From Thermococcus sp. (GTDB lineage: Archaea > Methanobacteriota_B > Thermococci > Thermococcales > Thermococcaceae): DNA of 46,139 nucleotides. Within the stretch, counting starts at the first letter, position 1. Each line of letters opens with the position of its first letter. Both the position numbers and the translations under genes were made by a program. The stretch covers positions 1 through 46,139 of the forward strand of contig NZ_JALUFF010000030.1 of assembly GCF_027052235.1 (NCBI RefSeq), read 5' to 3'. Under the pieces are notes generated by a model, which had not been told where the DNA came from, did no database searches, and saw only the letters and a list, made by a program, of their open reading frames with translations. Positions 7,837 through 16,395 of this stretch are shown here, piece by piece.

Positions 7837-9117
7837 ATGGAGGCCATCGAAAACTCCCGCTTGAATAAGTTCCACTACTGGCTTTTAGCGATCCTCGGAA
7901 CGGTGTGGGCCTTCATAGCGGTCAACACAATCTCGGCCGGCTTTGTCATCGCTCTGCTGAAGAAGGAACCCAAGTTCCAGGGAAGCTTAGCCAAGCTCGG
8001 CTCCCTCGGCTCATCGGCGCTCTTCGGGATGCTCTTCGGGGCGTGGCTCTTCGGCTATCTGGCAGACAGGATCGGGAGGAAGAGGACGCTGGTTCTCGCG
8101 GTTGCCACCTTTTCGCTCGGCTCAATAATAAGTTCATTTGCCGGAAGCCTTGACCAGCTCATACTTCTGCGCTTCATCGTCGGCCTCGGCCTCGGAGGTT
8201 CGCTCCCGGTCGCGAGCTCATACTTCGCCGAGTTCATGCCCAGCTCGATAAGGGGCGCTATGATCTCAATCCTTGAGAGCTTCTGGGCGGTCGGGACGAT
8301 AATAATCGGAGGCGTGGCATTGCTCGTAAAAGCCGACTGGAGGAGCATACTGCTCTTCGGTGGCGCGATAATCCTTATCCTTCCGGCTCTCCTGGCTCTT
8401 CCGGAGTCTCCCCGCTTCCTCCTTGCAAAGGGACGTCTCAAAGAGGCCGAGGAGACAATACGGAAAATCTTTGGGGTGAGCGTAAGACTTGAGAAGCCCG
8501 AAGAAAGGAGAAAGGCCTCCGTCAGTGACCTCTGGAGGGGCTACGCCAAAACGACGCTCATGCTCACCATCGCGTGGTTCAGCATAGCCTTCGCCTACTA
8601 CGGCTTCTTCATCTGGCTCCCGAAGTTCCTCTCGGCCACTCTCGGCATAACCGTCTTCAAGAGCTTCCAGTACTTCATAATAACGGCCATAGCACAGCTC
8701 CCCGGCTACTGGAGCGCCGCTTACCTCCTCGAAAGGATAGGCAGGAAGAAGACGCTCTCCTACTACCTGCTCCTCTCGGGCATAGCGGGCATAGCCTTCT
8801 ACTACTCAGCCAGCTCGGCCAGGGAGGCGATGATAATGGGGAGCGCAATAGCCTTCAGCTTCTTCAACCTCGGTGCATGGGGAGCGATATACGCCTACAC
8901 CCCTGAGCTCTACCCGACTGAGGTCAGGGGCACAGGAACGGGCTGGGCCGGGGCGATGGCGAGGATTGGAGGTGGCATAGCGCCGATACTGGCCGGGAAG
9001 ATAATGGAAGCCGGGAGCGCCGCTCTGGCGGTTCTGGTTATAGCGGTTGTTGCGATAGCTGGAGCGCTGGACGTTCTTGCGCTTGGTGAGGAGACGATGG
9101 GGAGGGAGCTCTCCTGA
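7837..9117 (+). CDS. MFS transporter, sugar/organic-acid (NiaP/SP-like) type
   Basis: 426 residues, about 12 membrane segments. Signature loops are GYLADRIGRKRTLV (loop 2), LPESPRFLL after segment 6, a second LLERIGRKKTL, and PELYPTEVRGTGTG near the end of the second half. The PESPRFL and PELYPTEVRG motifs are typical of the sugar porter and nicotinate/organic-acid branches. ATG 7837 is chosen because it follows a G-rich ribosome site; a TTG-started extension would begin inside the promoter. An unbroken run of ten G (7821-7830) lies in the leader just before the ribosome site. Confidence 0.88.
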   Translation: MEAIENSRLNKFHYWLLAILGTVWAFIAVNTISAGFVIALLKKEPKFQGSLAKLGSLGSSALFGMLFGAWLFGYLADRIGRKRTLVLAVATFSLGSIISSFAGSLDQLILLRFIVGLGLGGSLPVASSYFAEFMPSSIRGAMISILESFWAVGTIIIGGVALLVKADWRSILLFGGAIILILPALLALPESPRFLLAKGRLKEAEETIRKIFGVSVRLEKPEERRKASVSDLWRGYAKTTLMLTIAWFSIAFAYYGFFIWLPKFLSATLGITVFKSFQYFIITAIAQLPGYWSAAYLLERIGRKKTLSYYLLLSGIAGIAFYYSASSAREAMIMGSAIAFSFFNLGAWGAIYAYTPELYPTEVRGTGTGWAGAMARIGGGIAPILAGKIMEAGSAALAVLVIAVVAIAGALDVLALGEETMGRELS

Positions 9118-9124
9118 TTTCCCC

Positions 9125-9586
9125 TTATCCGAACAGCCCAAGGGTCGGCCCGAGGGTTATGGCCATGCTCAGAAGGCCACCGAGGATTAGAGCTGGAACC
9201 GTCTGCCTCTTCTCTATGCCGAAGACGTAGGCGGCGAGGGAACCCGTCCACACTCCCGTTCCCGGCAACGGCACTGCAACGAAGAGGAGGAGCCCCCAGA
9301 AGCCCCACTTTTCTACGTAGGGGTGGGCCTTTTTCCTGACGCGCTCGATGTAGTATAGGTAGAGGCGGGCTATTCTCTTCAAGGTAGTGCCCTCAAGCCA
9401 GAGCATGAGCCTGTCTATGTAGGGTAAAACCGCAGGAAGGACGAGCGAGAGAAGTAGAACCCCGAGGGTTGCCGAGAGAAGGGTCTCCCAGAGGGGATAG
9501 CCCCGGCCTATGCCGTAGACTATTGCATACCTCCCCTCGAATGTCGGAATCAGAGAGAGCAGGAAAACCTGAAGGAACTCATTCAA
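9125..9586 (-). CDS. COG2426 small multidrug-export-type membrane protein
   Basis: 153 residues, four to five hydrophobic segments. The family's hallmark PLPGTGVWTGSLAAYVFG (about residues 105-122) and N-terminal PTFEGRYAIVYG match Pfam Sm_multidrug_ex (COG2426). The name is historical; no transport activity is established for most members. It overlaps the end of the PAP2 phosphatase gene by 8 nt and is surely co-transcribed with it, so a role in membrane or lipid-carrier homeostasis is a reasonable guess. It is convergent with the MFS gene (7 nt between stops). Confidence 0.82.
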   Translation of the reverse strand: MNEFLQVFLLSLIPTFEGRYAIVYGIGRGYPLWETLLSATLGVLLLSLVLPAVLPYIDRLMLWLEGTTLKRIARLYLYYIERVRKKAHPYVEKWGFWGLLLFVAVPLPGTGVWTGSLAAYVFGIEKRQTVPALILGGLLSMAITLGPTLGLFG

Positions 9587-10217
9587 CGTCCAGCACCTCC
9601 GCTCCGAGCTTTCTCACAAGAGCTCTGTAAAGGGGTAGCCACCTGTTCTCGGTCAGCTCGACGAGCAGACCCGTCCATGGGCCGAGGAAGAGGGCGAAGA
9701 GCACGTCACTGAACCAGTGGACGTGGAGGAGCAACCTTGAGAGGGCTATCGCAATCGCCCAGCCCCACCAGAGTGGCCAGAGCCTTTTCCAGCGCTTCGC
9801 GAGGAAGTAGGCGAAGACCGAGGCCCTGGTAGTATGACCGGAGGGGAAGGAGAAGTAACCGAGATGCCCGATGCGCTTGAAAATGCCCCAGCTTACTCTC
9901 TCCTCCCCGGGCCTAGGAAGGTCAGTCAGAACCTTGAGAATTGCCACTATGACCATCGAAATGATGAAGGCAACGGTAAGCTCCAGCGTGAACCTGCTGA
10001 GCCTCCCCTCCTTCCTGATGTCAAGGATGAAGAGAAGGAGCAGGTAGAGGATGGTAATGCCTGAGGCCGTAGCTGTTAGAAGGGAAACCGCCGGGCCTCC
10101 GGAGGGGAGGGCCCTATCAACGGCCCGGTTCATGTTCTCGAAAAGACCACCTATCTGGAGGATGAGCAAAAGGGCGAGCAGGGCGGTGAGCATAAGGAAA
10201 ATCCCTTTCCGCTCCAT
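9579..10217 (-). CDS. PAP2-family membrane phosphatase
   Basis: 212 residues, about five or six membrane segments. The three PAP2 motifs are intact: K95-(6)-RP102-103, PSGH 125-128, and SR160-161-(5)-H167-(3)-D171. Family members remove phosphate from lipid phosphates or polyprenyl (here dolichyl) pyrophosphates on the outer membrane face, which recycles the lipid carrier for glycosylation. An AT box (10239-10246) lies about 26 nt before the ATG and no ribosome site is present, so the message is probably leaderless. First gene of a two-gene unit with the COG2426 protein. Confidence 0.88.
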   Translation of the reverse strand: MERKGIFLMLTALLALLLILQIGGLFENMNRAVDRALPSGGPAVSLLTATASGITILYLLLLFILDIRKEGRLSRFTLELTVAFIISMVIVAILKVLTDLPRPGEERVSWGIFKRIGHLGYFSFPSGHTTRASVFAYFLAKRWKRLWPLWWGWAIAIALSRLLLHVHWFSDVLFALFLGPWTGLLVELTENRWLPLYRALVRKLGAEVLDVE

Positions 10218-10251
10218 GGGCCTTGGAAGGAGGACATTATTAAAAGCTTTT

Positions 10252-10836
10252 CTAAATCAGTCCCTCGGCGTAGAGGCCGTGATAGACCTTGAGGAGGGCT
10301 TGCTGAACCCTCTTTGGCCCGAAGGTTCTCACGGCCTTTCCGAGGCCCTCGTTGTAGATGCGGCGCATTATGAAATCAGTCTCGCGGTTGAAGTTGAGCC
10401 TTTCCCGGTTTTCGAGGTAGAGCCTCGCTATCTCATCAGGCTCGTGATAGTTGAGACCCTTAAGCCACCTGAGCGGAATTCCATCTCTAAAGCGCTTGAC
10501 GACCTCAAAGCCTATGACGGTAACCTCATCATCGCCGTAGAGTTCGCCGTAGATTTTGTTCAGCTCCCTCAAAAGCTCCTTAACGTCGGAGAAGCCGTCG
10601 AGCCTGGCGTCTTTGTTCGTGAGTTCTCTCACCTTCTTCCGCTCGACCTTCGTTATCCTGACCTTTGCTATAGCAGTGTCACTCGGCGTTACCACTAGGT
10701 AAACCTCGCTGCCCGGCTTGGCTTCATAGTTCCCGTAGCGTACCGTCGTCACCTTGTCCCCGCGCAGGATTCTGGACTTGTAAGCAGAGTCAATCAGGAT
10801 GAACTTCCTTATCTGAACTCCTTTTTTCTTCTTCAC
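10252..10836 (-). CDS. ASCH-domain protein
   Basis: 194 residues. The N-terminal ~110 residues have the ASCH pattern: a basic start, [15 protein letters not shown], then [10 protein letters not shown] and [17 protein letters not shown] domains have a PUA-like beta-barrel and are thought to bind RNA or modified nucleotides. The C-terminal ~85 residues (from about [14 protein letters not shown]) form an additional helical part without recognised function. GTG 10836 is chosen since GGGAGGT sits at proper distance; this makes the gene overlap the end of the HAD gene by 47 nt in another frame. Probably co-transcribed with the HAD gene. Confidence 0.8.
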   Translation of the reverse strand: MKKKKGVQIRKFILIDSAYKSRILRGDKVTTVRYGNYEAKPGSEVYLVVTPSDTAIAKVRITKVERKKVRELTNKDARLDGFSDVKELLRELNKIYGELYGDDEVTVIGFEVVKRFRDGIPLRWLKGLNYHEPDEIARLYLENRERLNFNRETDFIMRRIYNEGLGKAVRTFGPKRVQQALLKVYHGLYAEGLI

Positions 10837-11521
10837 AGTTGAACCTCCCAACGATTCCCGGAACCTCCTCAAGGGAGCTTATCGTGAAGTCCGCGTACTT
10901 CCTGTACTCAAGCTCCCTGTCGGCGTATTTTCCGTAGCGGAACCAGATAGTTGTCATGCCAACTCTCTTGGCGCCGTAGATGTCCGAGTAGAGTCTATCC
11001 CCCACCATCACGGCCTCTCCGGCCTTCAAGTTAGCTTTCTGAAGGGCCTTCTGGAATATCTTCGGATGGGGCTTTTTAACGCCGAGCTCGTCGGAGATGA
11101 AAACGTGGTCAAAGTACTCGCCGAGTTCAAGGCGGAGTATCTTTTCCCACTGCTTAACGGGGTCACCGTCGGTTATTATGCCCAGAACGTAGCCCTCCTT
11201 CTTCAGGCGGAGCAGGGTTCTCCTCGCCCCCCTAACGCTCTTCAGATAGGCTATCTTGGTGTTGTGGTACGCTATAACTCCCGCAGAGACCCACTTCGGG
11301 TTGTAGGGGAGTTCCAGCCTCCGGAGAAGGTAGTCGAAGTGCCTCGGAAAGTTGCTCCCGTACTCGCTTATTAGCTCCAGCAGTTCACCGTAGGCGGTAT
11401 CGAAGTCAACGGGAAGGCCGTGCCTTATCATGTTCTCTATGGCGTTTCTCCTCGCCATCTCGGCCAGTCGCGTTGTATCAACTATGGTATCATCAAGGTC
11501 AAAGAAGACCGCCTTGATCAT
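10790..11521 (-). CDS. HAD-superfamily hydrolase (subfamily IA)
   Basis: 243 residues. HAD motifs are in order: DLDDT with nucleophile Asp8 and acid/base Asp10, TDG in GIITDGD, Lys in GVKKPHP, and GDRLYSD for Mg2+ binding. A helical cap lies between motifs I and II. These enzymes dephosphorylate small phosphometabolites; the length and motifs resemble the archaeal TIGR02253-type group, whose substrate is not settled. ATG 11521 rather than GTG 11533 fits the ribosome site. The C-terminal 15 residues overlap the ASCH gene. Confidence 0.88.
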   Translation of the reverse strand: MIKAVFFDLDDTIVDTTRLAEMARRNAIENMIRHGLPVDFDTAYGELLELISEYGSNFPRHFDYLLRRLELPYNPKWVSAGVIAYHNTKIAYLKSVRGARRTLLRLKKEGYVLGIITDGDPVKQWEKILRLELGEYFDHVFISDELGVKKPHPKIFQKALQKANLKAGEAVMVGDRLYSDIYGAKRVGMTTIWFRYGKYADRELEYRKYADFTISSLEEVPGIVGRFNCEEEKRSSDKEVHPD

Positions 11522-11554
11522 CCCTCTCCCCACAACCAGTTGTCCCGACCCTAT

Positions 11555-11953
11555 TTAACCCTTGCCTATGCCCAGATCAAGGTATGGGCCCCTAGGGACC
11601 TGCTTCTTGGCCTCGCGCATTGCCCTGAAGTACTCGTCCTCCTGGATGAGCTCGTGGAGGAGTCTCTCCAGTGGCCACTCAAGGCTCGTCTCCGTTGTCG
11701 TGGCGAATATGACCCTCTCCCGCGAGATGCCCCTCACTATCGAGATGACCCTCTTAAGGGTCTCGTTGTCGACCCCGTGCATTATCACGAACTTCCTGTC
11801 AGTCCATATGCCAGCCTTCTCGCATGTCCTCTCAAGGATTTCCCTAACCTTGAGGCCTTTGAAGTGCTCCGGAACCGGGATGACGGGTATGCCCGTCTCC
11901 TTGAGTATTCTCTGCACTTCCTCCTCTGGAAAACCTATCAGGAGAAGTCTCAT
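11555..11953 (-). CDS. DUF3783 protein
   Basis: 132 residues. It starts [21 protein letters not shown] and contains [16 protein letters not shown] and [23 protein letters not shown], the pattern of the small DUF3783 family seen in Thermococcales and some anaerobic bacteria. No catalytic motif is visible and no function is known. Its ATG overlaps the TGA of the sirtuin gene (ATGA), so translation is coupled to it; the HAD gene follows after 33 nt. Confidence 0.75.
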   Translation of the reverse strand: MRLLLIGFPEEEVQRILKETGIPVIPVPEHFKGLKVREILERTCEKAGIWTDRKFVIMHGVDNETLKRVISIVRGISRERVIFATTTETSLEWPLERLLHELIQEDEYFRAMREAKKQVPRGPYLDLGIGKG

Positions 11954-12705
11954 ACAACCACCTCCTTAACGAGCTCAACGATACGGGGTAGCACCTCCCC
12001 CGCCTTTCCGCGGATGAAAACGTCTGCTATTGGCGTTATCCCGCTCCTCTCGACGTTTATCTCAACGACCTTTCCTCCGTTCTCCTTCACGATGTAGGGT
12101 ATGTAAGCGGCCGGATAAACGACACCGCTCGTCCCGATGACGAGCACTAGGTCTGCCCTCTCGGCCAGTTCGAAGGCCCTTTCAAGGGCTTCCCTCGGCA
12201 AGGGCTCGCCGAACCAAACAACATCGGGCCTGAGCAGGGAACCGCACTCAGGGCACTTCGGGAGCCCTTCCATTGAGAGGAACTCCTCAAGAGTATCGCT
12301 CTCCTTCAGGTTTTCTCGATAGGAGCAGGATGTGCACCTGACCCTGAAGATGTTGCCGTGTAGTTCAATCACATTCCTGCTCCCAGCTTCGCGGTGCAGG
12401 TCATCGACGTTCTGCGTTATCACGGCCTTGAGGAGTCCGAGCCTTTCAAGCTCAGCAAGGGCGTAGTGTGCGGGGTTCGGCCGGGCTTTCAATATGAGCC
12501 TCATCCTCCAGCGGTAGAAGTCCCACACTAGCTTTGGATTTTTCCTGAAGGCCTCGGAAGTCGCCAGCTCCTCGGCTTTGTAGTTCTTCCAGAGCCCGTC
12601 CCTGTCCCTGAAGGTTGGAACTCCGCTCTCGGCGCTTATTCCTGCCCCGGTAAAGGCTATTGCGGAGCGGGAGGAGGCGAGCAACCTTGCGGCCCTCTCG
12701 AGCAT
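11950..12705 (-). CDS. cobB: Sir2-family NAD-dependent protein deacylase
   Basis: 251 residues, single-domain sirtuin. NAD site GAGIS 20-24, TQNVD 97-101 and catalytic His116 are present. Four zinc cysteines are C124, C127, C151, C154, followed by [10 protein letters not shown]. Tyr64 and Arg67 form the YxxR pair that in CobB/SIRT5-like enzymes admits succinyl or malonyl lysine, so desuccinylase/demalonylase activity is possible besides deacetylation. Transcription is predicted only a few bases before the ATG, so the message is nearly leaderless. First gene of the run sirtuin, DUF3783, HAD, ASCH. Confidence 0.93.
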   Translation of the reverse strand: MLERAARLLASSRSAIAFTGAGISAESGVPTFRDRDGLWKNYKAEELATSEAFRKNPKLVWDFYRWRMRLILKARPNPAHYALAELERLGLLKAVITQNVDDLHREAGSRNVIELHGNIFRVRCTSCSYRENLKESDTLEEFLSMEGLPKCPECGSLLRPDVVWFGEPLPREALERAFELAERADLVLVIGTSGVVYPAAYIPYIVKENGGKVVEINVERSGITPIADVFIRGKAGEVLPRIVELVKEVVV

Positions 12706-12718
12706 GTTATCACATACT

Positions 12719-12746
12719 CGGCGGGGCTTAAAAATACTGCCCGCCG
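12719..12746 (-). promoter_or_regulatory. Sirtuin promoter flanked by inverted repeat
   Basis: CGGCGGG (12719-12725) and CCCGCCG (12740-12746) are perfect inverted arms that bracket the AT-rich TATA element (12728-12737) of the sirtuin gene. As the arms cover the BRE and the region just after TATA, they look like a repressor operator. No known factor is recognised. Confidence 0.4.
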
Positions 12747-12851
12747 GTTTTTGGAGTCCAAGCCTGAACTCGAATATTTTTTGAAAACCCTTTCAAATTC
12801 CCGTGCGAGGGTTTAAATTGTGCTCATCTGTACGTTAAACCGGTGAGAGAA

Positions 12852-14081
12852 ATGCCGGTCTCGGAGGGTGTTGAGAGAAAAAAGGTCGCCACTTCTCATG
12901 GGAGGTACTATTCGGCCCGGATAGCCTCCCAGAGGAGGAAAAAGCTCACTGTAATCCAGAACATAAGGAGGAGGAAGTGCGCGAGGGGACTGAGGGTCAG
13001 CACGATAAGGGTTGAGGGAAGGAGAATCAGCGAGGGTGAGGCCCTTGCAATCCTCGTGGGGACGCAGATAGGAGCGGGAGTCCTCGGACTGCCGTACGCG
13101 GCCAGTAAGGTCGGCCTCATTCCAGCGCTTGGAGTTCTGACGGGCGTAATGCTCCTCCTGCTCGCCACGGCCCTGATAGTCCTCAGGTTCTCTGCGGGGA
13201 TGGGAGGGGCCCAGATGAGCACGATTGCCGGAAAGACCCTTGGAAAGCCCGGTGGCTGGCTGATGTACCTCAGCATAACGCTGATGAGCTTTGGGGCCCT
13301 GCTGGCTTACGTGGCCGGCATGGGGCAGGTTCTGGCGAGCCTTCTCGGGGTTAGCGAAACCCTCGGCGGGCTACTCTTCTGGCTTCTGGCATCGGCGGTA
13401 ATCTACCACGGCCTCGAAGCCAGCGGGAAGACGGAGCTAATAATGAGCTACGTGATGCTCGTCCTCTTCATCGGGGTTACCCTTATGCTCATACCCCACG
13501 CGAAGCTGGAGAACGGCCTCTACGCCGACCTCTCGGGGATACTCAGCATAACCGGCGTTGCTATCTTCGCCCTCGGCTGTCACACGGTTATCCCCGATGT
13601 TTACAAAGGGCTCGGGAGCTATGAAAAGACGAAGAGGGTCGTCGTTCTGGCTTTCCTCATACCGACTGCGGTATACGCGATCTTCACCGCATCGTTCCTC
13701 CTCGTCTTCGGCAGGAACACGCCCGAGGTTGCCACGCTGGCCCTTCAGGAACTCTACGGAAAGCCTGGCTGGCTTATCGGGAACCTCATACCACTCCTCG
13801 CGATAACCACGAGCTACATCGGCATAGGGCTTGCCCAGCAGAGCAACAGTGAGGAGTTCCTGAGGCTCAAGAGGCTCCACGCATGGGCTTTGACCGTTGT
13901 CCCGCCCGTCCTAGTTTACATGGCTGGGGTGAGGAACTTCGCTGATGTGCTGGCCTTTGCCGGCGACACCGGAGACCTGCTTGCCTTCATAGTTCTGCCC
14001 TTCCTCATCTGGACGGCCGGGAAGCTGAGGGCAAAGAGCCCCTTCGGTGAACACTTCCGTGCACGTGCACACCTTAGGTAA
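12852..14081 (+). CDS. Amino acid permease (APC / aromatic amino acid transporter type) with basic N-tail
   Basis: 409 residues. From about residue 60 the sequence is an APC-fold transporter: the unwound first helix reads GTQIGAGVLGLPYAASK, the glycine-rich substrate site of the HAAAP/tyrosine-tryptophan permease branch, followed by about ten more hydrophobic segments. Before it lies a ~58-residue, strongly basic, non-hydrophobic tail (many R/K, including RRRKCARG) unusual for the family. ATG 12852 follows GGTGAG; a TATA box near 12811-12819 would start transcription just before it, so the tail is likely translated. Substrate is inferred as a hydrophobic or aromatic amino acid. Confidence 0.82.
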   Translation: MPVSEGVERKKVATSHGRYYSARIASQRRKKLTVIQNIRRRKCARGLRVSTIRVEGRRISEGEALAILVGTQIGAGVLGLPYAASKVGLIPALGVLTGVMLLLLATALIVLRFSAGMGGAQMSTIAGKTLGKPGGWLMYLSITLMSFGALLAYVAGMGQVLASLLGVSETLGGLLFWLLASAVIYHGLEASGKTELIMSYVMLVLFIGVTLMLIPHAKLENGLYADLSGILSITGVAIFALGCHTVIPDVYKGLGSYEKTKRVVVLAFLIPTAVYAIFTASFLLVFGRNTPEVATLALQELYGKPGWLIGNLIPLLAITTSYIGIGLAQQSNSEEFLRLKRLHAWALTVVPPVLVYMAGVRNFADVLAFAGDTGDLLAFIVLPFLIWTAGKLRAKSPFGEHFRARAHLR

Positions 14082-14090
14082 GGTTTATAT
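14059..14090 (+). promoter_or_regulatory. glyA promoter with upstream palindrome
   Basis: TTTATAT (14084-14090) is the TATA box, starting three bases after the permease stop codon; transcription from about 14112 fits the GAGGTG ribosome site. A perfect 12-bp palindrome GTGCACGTGCAC (14059-14070) lies just upstream, inside the end of the permease gene. Confidence 0.5.
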
Positions 14091-14124
14091 CTCCCGCCCC
14101 CAAACCACCATCGAGGTGTTCCCA

Positions 14125-15420
14125 ATGGCCGAAAGCTACCGCGAATACCGGGACAGGGTTCTGGAGTTTATTGAGGACCACGAGCACTGGAGGGCCCACA
14201 CGATAAACCTCATAGCGAGCGAAAACGTGACTTCTCCGAGCGTTACAAGGGCAGTTGCAAGTGGTTTCATGCACAAATATGCCGAAGGCTGGCCAAGGCA
14301 ACGCTATTATCAGGGGTGCAAGTACGTTGACGAGGTCGAGCTTATTGGCGTTGAACTCTTCACAAAGCTCTTCAAGAGCGACTTCGCCGATTTAAGGCCC
14401 ATCTCAGGAACCAACGCCAACCAGGCGGTTTTCTTCGGCTTAACACAGCCCGGAGACAGGGCAATAGTTCTCCACACCAGCCACGGGGGACATATAAGCC
14501 ACATGCCCTTTGGTGCCGCTGGTATGCGCGGTCTCGAAGTCCACACATGGCCCTTCGACAACGATGAGTTTAACATCGACGTTGACAAGGCCGAGAAGAT
14601 GATAAGGGAGCTCGAGCCCAAGATAGTCGTCTTCGGCGGTTCTCTCTTCCCGTTCCCGCACCCGGTCAAGGAGCTCGCGCCTGTTGCAAAGGAGGTCGGG
14701 GCTTACGTCATGTACGATGCCGCCCACGTCCTTGGCCTTATCGCTGGAGGTCAGTTCCAGGACCCGCTCCGCGAGGGGGCCGACATAATCACCGCCTCGA
14801 CCCACAAGACCTTCCCGGGACCGCAGGGCGGCGTCATACTCTACAAGAAGTTTGGCGAAACCGAGGAGATAGCCAGGCTCCAGTGGGCCATCTTCCCCGG
14901 CGTTTTGAGCAACCATCACCTCCACCACATGGCCGGAAAGGTGATTACCGCTGCCGAGATGCTCGAATACGGTGAGGCCTACGCGAGGCAGATAGTCAAG
15001 AACGCGAAGGCCCTCGCTGAAGCTTTAGCCGAGGAGGGCTTCAAGGTAATCGGCGAGGACAAGGGCTACACCGAGAGCCACCAGGTTATCGTCGACGTCT
15101 CAGACCTCCACCCCTCCGCTGGTGGCTGGGCTGCACCGCTCTTGGAAGAGGCCGGCATAATTCTCAACAAGAACCTCCTGCCGTGGGACCCGCTCGAAAA
15201 GGTCAACGAGCCAAGCGGTCTCAGAATAGGTGTCCAGGAGATGACGAGGGTCGGAATGATGGAGGACGAGATGAAGGAGATAGCCCGCTTCATGAGGCGC
15301 GTGCTCCTCGACAAGGAAGACCCGAAGAAGGTTAGGAGAGATGTTTACGGCTTCCGCGCCGAGTTCCAGAAGGTCTACTACTCCTTCGACCACGGTCTGC
15401 CCCTCAGGCTGAGGGAGTGA
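14125..15420 (+). CDS. glyA: Serine hydroxymethyltransferase
   Basis: 431 residues, normal length. The PLP lysine is K228 in STHKTFPGPQGG; other family blocks are ANQAVFFGL, SHGGHISH and YDAAHVLGLIAGG. The enzyme interconverts serine and glycine, passing the one-carbon unit to a tetrahydropterin (a modified folate in Thermococcales), and feeds glycine, purine and thymidylate synthesis. ATG 14125 has GAGGTG eight bases upstream; an upstream in-frame GTG (14047) would lie in the permease gene and before the promoter, so it is rejected. Confidence 0.95.
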   Translation: MAESYREYRDRVLEFIEDHEHWRAHTINLIASENVTSPSVTRAVASGFMHKYAEGWPRQRYYQGCKYVDEVELIGVELFTKLFKSDFADLRPISGTNANQAVFFGLTQPGDRAIVLHTSHGGHISHMPFGAAGMRGLEVHTWPFDNDEFNIDVDKAEKMIRELEPKIVVFGGSLFPFPHPVKELAPVAKEVGAYVMYDAAHVLGLIAGGQFQDPLREGADIITASTHKTFPGPQGGVILYKKFGETEEIARLQWAIFPGVLSNHHLHHMAGKVITAAEMLEYGEAYARQIVKNAKALAEALAEEGFKVIGEDKGYTESHQVIVDVSDLHPSAGGWAAPLLEEAGIILNKNLLPWDPLEKVNEPSGLRIGVQEMTRVGMMEDEMKEIARFMRRVLLDKEDPKKVRRDVYGFRAEFQKVYYSFDHGLPLRLRE

Positions 15421-15505
15421 CCCCTTTCCTTCTTTCACTCCAACCCGGTTCGAAGCGTTGGGAACCGTTAAAAGGGTTTTTATGAACTTTTGACGGGTGC
15501 ATGCT

Positions 15506-15946
15506 ATGAGGCGGGTGCTCGCGCTGCTGCTGATTCTGGTTGTTGGCATCTCCGCCTACTACCTGCTCTCCGGAAAGGAGGGGAAAGCCTCTCAGGGGGA
15601 GCAGAACAGAGCGGTCTTCCTCAAGCTCGACAAGGCCGTTTACACTTCAGAGGACACGATGACTATAACCATCGTCAACAGGGGCAACGTTACAATAACG
15701 ACGAGCTACAACTTCAGGCTCTACAAACTGGAGAACGGGGAGTGGAAAGAAGTCCCCGTAAAGCTGATGTTCATTCAGGTGGCAGTCACCATAGAACCCG
15801 GGAAGAGCTGGGAGCAGAAGGTCAAGCTTAGCGACCTTGGGCTATCCCCCGGCCACTACATGATAGAGAAGTCGGTCTCATTCAAGGACAAAACCGGCTC
15901 TCCAGCGGGGCTTAAACTTCAGGCCGAGTTTGAAGTGAGGGGTTAA
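15506..15946 (+). CDS. Secreted or membrane-anchored beta-sandwich protein
   Basis: 146 residues. It begins with a signal/anchor segment (MRRVLALLLILVVGISAYYLL) without a lipobox cysteine. The rest (from about residue 35) alternates strands in the style of an Ig-like or BsuPI domain: FLKLDKAVYTSEDTMTITI, an NRGNVTI turn, IEPGKSWEQKV, and LSPGHYMIEKS. Such domains act as extracellular binding or inhibitor modules. No specific function can be named. It has its own promoter (T-rich box at 15476-15484); a GTTGGGAAC element at 15457-15465 resembles a SurR half-site, possibly by chance. Confidence 0.65.
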   Translation: MRRVLALLLILVVGISAYYLLSGKEGKASQGEQNRAVFLKLDKAVYTSEDTMTITIVNRGNVTITTSYNFRLYKLENGEWKEVPVKLMFIQVAVTIEPGKSWEQKVKLSDLGLSPGHYMIEKSVSFKDKTGSPAGLKLQAEFEVRG

Positions 15947-15950
15947 AGCC

Positions 15951-15983
15951 GGCAGAAGTTCTTCAACTGCCAACTCTCTTTTT
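15951..15983 (+). terminator. Hairpin plus T-run terminator
   Basis: GGCAG (15951-15955) pairs with CTGCC (15967-15971) and is followed by CTCTTTTT. It sits five bases after the stop of the secreted-protein gene and before the TFS promoter. Confidence 0.5.
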
Positions 15984-16062
15984 GAAGCGGGTCTTGGGGG
16001 GAGAGCAAAACTTTTTATCCCCTTCCAACATACCCGGCCCTCGGCTAAAGGGGGTGAGAAAA

Positions 16063-16395
16063 ATGAAGTTCTGTCCAAAGTGCGGTAACATCATGCTCCC
16101 CGACAGGAAGAGGAAGGTGTGGGTTTGCAGGGTCTGCGGTTACGAGGAGCCCTTCGACGAGGAGAAGGACAGGGAGAAGACCGTGATAAAGCAGAAGGTC
16201 GAGCACAGGCCGGACGAGGAGATAGTGGTCATCGAGCAGGATCTCAAGACACTTCCTATAGCCCACGTCACCTGTCCGAAGTGCGGTAACGACACCGCCT
16301 ACTGGTGGGAGCTCCAGACGAGGGCCGGTGACGAGCCGAGCACGATATTCTACAAGTGCACCAAGTGCGGCTACGTCTGGAGGTCCTACGAGTGA
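16063..16395 (+). CDS. tfs: Transcription elongation factor TFS (RpoM-like)
   Basis: 110 residues with two zinc ribbons: N-terminal CPKCGN...CRVCGY and C-terminal CPKCGN...CTKCGYVW. The C-terminal ribbon keeps the acidic hairpin tip as RAGDEPST, where D and E reach the RNA polymerase active site and stimulate cleavage of backtracked RNA (TFIIS-like). ATG 16063 follows GGGGTGAG, with a TATA box near 16010-16018. It begins the information-processing cluster with pcna and gins51. Confidence 0.95.
   Translation: MKFCPKCGNIMLPDRKRKVWVCRVCGYEEPFDEEKDREKTVIKQKVEHRPDEEIVVIEQDLKTLPIAHVTCPKCGNDTAYWWELQTRAGDEPSTIFYKCTKCGYVWRSYE

Noticed and set aside
10790-10836. 47-nt overlap of HAD and ASCH genes as sign of a frameshift or fusion
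   Set aside because: Both frames are complete for their families and each start has its own ribosome site, so it is read as an ordinary overlap.
14059-14070. Perfect palindrome GTGCACGTGCAC as a regulator site for glyA
   Set aside because: Kept only as a note in the promoter entry: it lies in the coding end of the permease gene and short palindromes of this kind arise by codon choice.
15457-15465. GTTGGGAAC as a second SurR site
   Set aside because: Only the nine-base core with six fixed positions matches and the third GTT is missing on both sides.
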